Below, piece by piece: positions 62,338-64,000 of a DNA stretch of 64,000 nt. The notes under the pieces are model-generated. The model was not told where the DNA came from. It saw only the letters and a program-made list of their open reading frames with translations, and ran no database searches. Made by a program: the position numbers and the translations under genes. This DNA is from Candidatus Tumulicola sp. GTDB taxonomy: Bacteria > Vulcanimicrobiota > Vulcanimicrobiia > Eremiobacterales > Eremiobacteraceae. Within the stretch, counting starts at the first letter, position 1, and every line of letters begins with the position of its first letter. The stretch covers positions 1 through 64,000 of the forward strand of contig DATNNM010000007.1 in assembly GCA_035601835.1 (NCBI GenBank), given 5' to 3'.

Positions 62338-63174
62338 TCACATGTTCCCCATATGACCCATCGCGCCAGGATTTTCTTCCGTGGCCCATACTTTCGACGG
62401 ATCTTTTTCGAACGGCCACACATGCACCATCCAATTGTAGATGACCGGCTTGAACGTTCCGCCCGCTTTCTGACACGCGTCGGCCGTTGTGATGGTGCCC
62501 GCCAAGCCGAACTGGGTGTGGGGTTGGAGCATCTCAGCCGTGCGATCGGACGGCGGCGCGCACAAATTCGTGTGCAGGTGCCAGGTGGCGATGCTCAGCG
62601 GCACGCGCGCGTTCAGCTGCTCGTCGGTCGCTTTCTCAGCCGCCGTGTACATCGCGCCGATCAGTTCGTAGCCGCCGGCGGTCTTGCGATACATGAGCGA
62701 GGTCGGCCGAGCTGGATCGAAGCTGAACACGTTTTGAAACGCGTTCGACCAGTTGGTGAAATGATACACGGGTTGCGGGATATTGGGCAGGAACTGTTTG
62801 TAACCGGCCTGTTCCGCCGCGCGATAATCCTTGAACGGCTCGACGGCGCCGCGCAGCGCGGTCAAAATCGCGTCGGCGCGGGCGCGGTCGGCCGCGCTCG
62901 CCGGACGCGACTTGGTCATGCTCATGTGCCCAGCGATGATGTGCGTGTCGTTCATCGCCTGCATCGCCTCGTCAGCCGCCTGGCCTTTCGGCTCGCCCCG
63001 CGGTTGCGGGTTGTCGGCGACCACCGCCCCGCCCATCGGCATGCCCGGCATCAGCATGTGGCTGGACACGGTACAACTCTTCGCGCAGTTGTTCGCGCTC
63101 TTGGCCGGGTGGGCGGCGAAAGCGAGCGCCGCGACGCCGAGCAACCCGATGGCGATGGCAAGTGCGGCCTTCAT
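62338..63174 (-). CDS. Secreted His/Met-rich protein of unknown function
   Basis: 278 residues from ATG at 63174; a signal peptide (MKAALAIAIGLLGVAALAFA) ends near AHPA. The N-terminal mature part has a Met-rich patch HMLMPGMPMGG that may bind copper, then AMNDTHIIAGHMSMT. The middle has YHFTNWSNAF, GYELIGAMYTAAEKATD and LSIATWHLHTNLCAPPSD, and the end VIYNWMVHVWPFEKDP. The His-x-His pairs and conserved Trp residues suggest a metal site, but no family was recognised. It lies upstream of hslU in place of hslV. Confidence 0.75.
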   Translation of the reverse strand: MKAALAIAIGLLGVAALAFAAHPAKSANNCAKSCTVSSHMLMPGMPMGGAVVADNPQPRGEPKGQAADEAMQAMNDTHIIAGHMSMTKSRPASAADRARADAILTALRGAVEPFKDYRAAEQAGYKQFLPNIPQPVYHFTNWSNAFQNVFSFDPARPTSLMYRKTAGGYELIGAMYTAAEKATDEQLNARVPLSIATWHLHTNLCAPPSDRTAEMLQPHTQFGLAGTITTADACQKAGGTFKPVIYNWMVHVWPFEKDPSKVWATEENPGAMGHMGNM

Positions 63175-63293
63175 GGAATCAATTGTACGCCGCACCGAGC
63201 TTCCGAATACTGAGCAATTCGTGAGAGCATCGTGAAAGATTTCGACCTAGGCGCGCGAATAGTGGCCTGCTGTCCCATACGAGGAGGTCATAC

Positions 63294-64000
63294 TTGAACG
63301 TTGCCGTGCCCAAGGAGATCGCGCCGGGCGAACGCCGCGTCGCCGCGACGCCCGACATAGCCTCGCGCATGGTCGAGTCGGGTTGCACCGTGTTCGTCCA
63401 GCGCGGCGCGGGCGCAGCAGCGGGTTTTCTCGATCCGGCCTACGAGGCCGCCGGCGCCACCATGGCGGCGGACGCAGCCGCCGTGTACGCGCAGGCGGAC
63501 CTGAGCCTCAAGGTGCAAAGGCCATTTTCGGGCGACGGCGGGGCGAACGAAATCGCGATGCTGCGCGAAGGTTCGGCGCTCATCGCGTTCCTGCAGCCGC
63601 TGGTGACACCCGAAATCGCCGAGCAGCTCGCCGCGCGCAAGGTCACTGCTTTCTCCATGGAGCTGATCCCGCGCATATCGCGCGCCCAAAGCATGGACGC
63701 GCTGTCGTCGCAAGCCACCGTCTCCGGCTACAAGGCGGTCCTGGTGGCCGCCGACGCGCTGCCGAAATTTTTTCCGATGCTGATGACCGCCGCGGGCACG
63801 GTCGCCCCGGCCAAGGTGCTCGTGCTCGGCGCAGGCGTGGCCGGACTGCAGGCGATCGCGACCGCGCGCCGCTTGGGCGCAGTCGTCTCAGGCTTCGACG
63901 TGCGCGCCGCGGTCAAAGAACAAGTCGAGAGCCTCGGCGCGATCTTCGTGAGCACGCCGCACGAAGAGGCCGAGGGGACGGGCGGGTACGCAAAAGAGCT
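63294..64000 (+). CDS. pntA: NAD(P) transhydrogenase alpha subunit PntA, N-terminal part (cut by window edge)
   Basis: About 235 residues visible from TTG at 63294, chosen because GAGGAGG ends 6 bases before it. The frame stays open to the window end. AlaDH/PntA-type domain: MNVAVPKEIAPGERRVAATP, VSGYKAVLVAADALPKFFPM, and the NAD-binding loop VLVLGAGVAGLQAIATARRL. FFPMLMTAAGTVAPAKVLVL separates PntA from alanine dehydrogenase. With PntB it moves hydride from NADH to NADP using the proton gradient; the remaining subunits lie beyond the window. Confidence 0.93.
   Translation, partial: MNVAVPKEIAPGERRVAATPDIASRMVESGCTVFVQRGAGAAAGFLDPAYEAAGATMAADAAAVYAQADLSLKVQRPFSGDGGANEIAMLREGSALIAFLQPLVTPEIAEQLAARKVTAFSMELIPRISRAQSMDALSSQATVSGYKAVLVAADALPKFFPMLMTAAGTVAPAKVLVLGAGVAGLQAIATARRLGAVVSGFDVRAAVKEQVESLGAIFVSTPHEEAEGTGGYAKE

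Noticed and set aside
60871-63213. 780-residue open frame on the plus strand opposite hslU and the secreted-protein gene
   Set aside because: It is the third-position shadow of GC-rich hslU, full of Arg/His/Ala, without any recognised motif; hslU on the other strand is certain.

Overview
The window is a GC-rich stretch (mostly above 60% by eye), tightly packed with genes and with no gap longer than about 160 bases without a gene. It carries no phage, plasmid or IS genes. An outer-membrane-barrel protein, lipoproteins, a periplasmic YibQ-type protein, Def/Fmt and the succinylase gene dapD point to a free-living diderm bacterium. Two archaeal-type PurP proteins, an animal-like PurC-PurE fusion and the overall style would fit an uncultured lineage such as Candidatus Eremiobacterota; that placement is inference and was not tested.

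Region 1 (1-26.0 kb, all minus strand, read right to left): ribD-ribE-ribBA-ribH (riboflavin), a giant pentapeptide-repeat membrane protein, rtcB (apparently frameshifted), a secreted serpin, a class III aminotransferase, mtnA, holA, then a purine cluster: purB, purC-purE fusion, purL, purQ, a small two-TM protein, a PurS-like gene, two purP paralogs, guaA, purD and purF (cut by the window edge). Many neighbours overlap by 4-8 bases or are 1-2 bases apart, so most of the block is probably read in long transcripts. Steps not seen here are PurM, PurN/PurT, the IMP cyclohydrolase and PurK; the class II PurE type makes PurK unnecessary.

Region 2 (26.1-32.2 kb, plus strand): comF, then a branched-chain-amino-acid-type ABC transporter (Tat-exported binding protein, LivH, LivM, and LivG-LivF fused in one chain), then a diacylglycerol-kinase-type lipid kinase. 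Region 3 (32.1-45.8 kb, minus strand): an OMP with a CBM9-like domain, two sugar-nucleotide pyrophosphorylases, a GT4 glycosyltransferase with an overlapping alpha/alpha-barrel protein, pcrA, the lysine/DAP operon dapB-asd-lysC-dapA, and a WecG/TagA glycosyltransferase. Region 4 (45.8-54.4 kb): mixed small genes, two tandem tRNAs (Gln-CUG, Glu-CUC), dapD with a short VKOR-like gene, a lethal-factor-like zinc protease, a VAT1-like reductase and YibQ. Region 5 (54.5-63.2 kb, minus strand): a secreted protein, hslU, def, fmt, rsmB, FHA, PP2C phosphatase, a lipoprotein and FtsW/RodA. The window ends in pntA on the plus strand.

The most unusual feature is a family of short hairpin elements scattered over the window. 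Each has an 8-10 bp stem closed by CT-TT-AG, often preceded by TGTAG. The stem sequence differs between subfamilies but pairing is kept. Copies lie between genes but also inside purD and rsmB in frame, and they supply stop codons to purB, ribH and the VKOR-like gene. A related GC-rich element is inserted in frame in purL. They resemble, in behaviour, the protein-coding palindromic elements known from Rickettsia.
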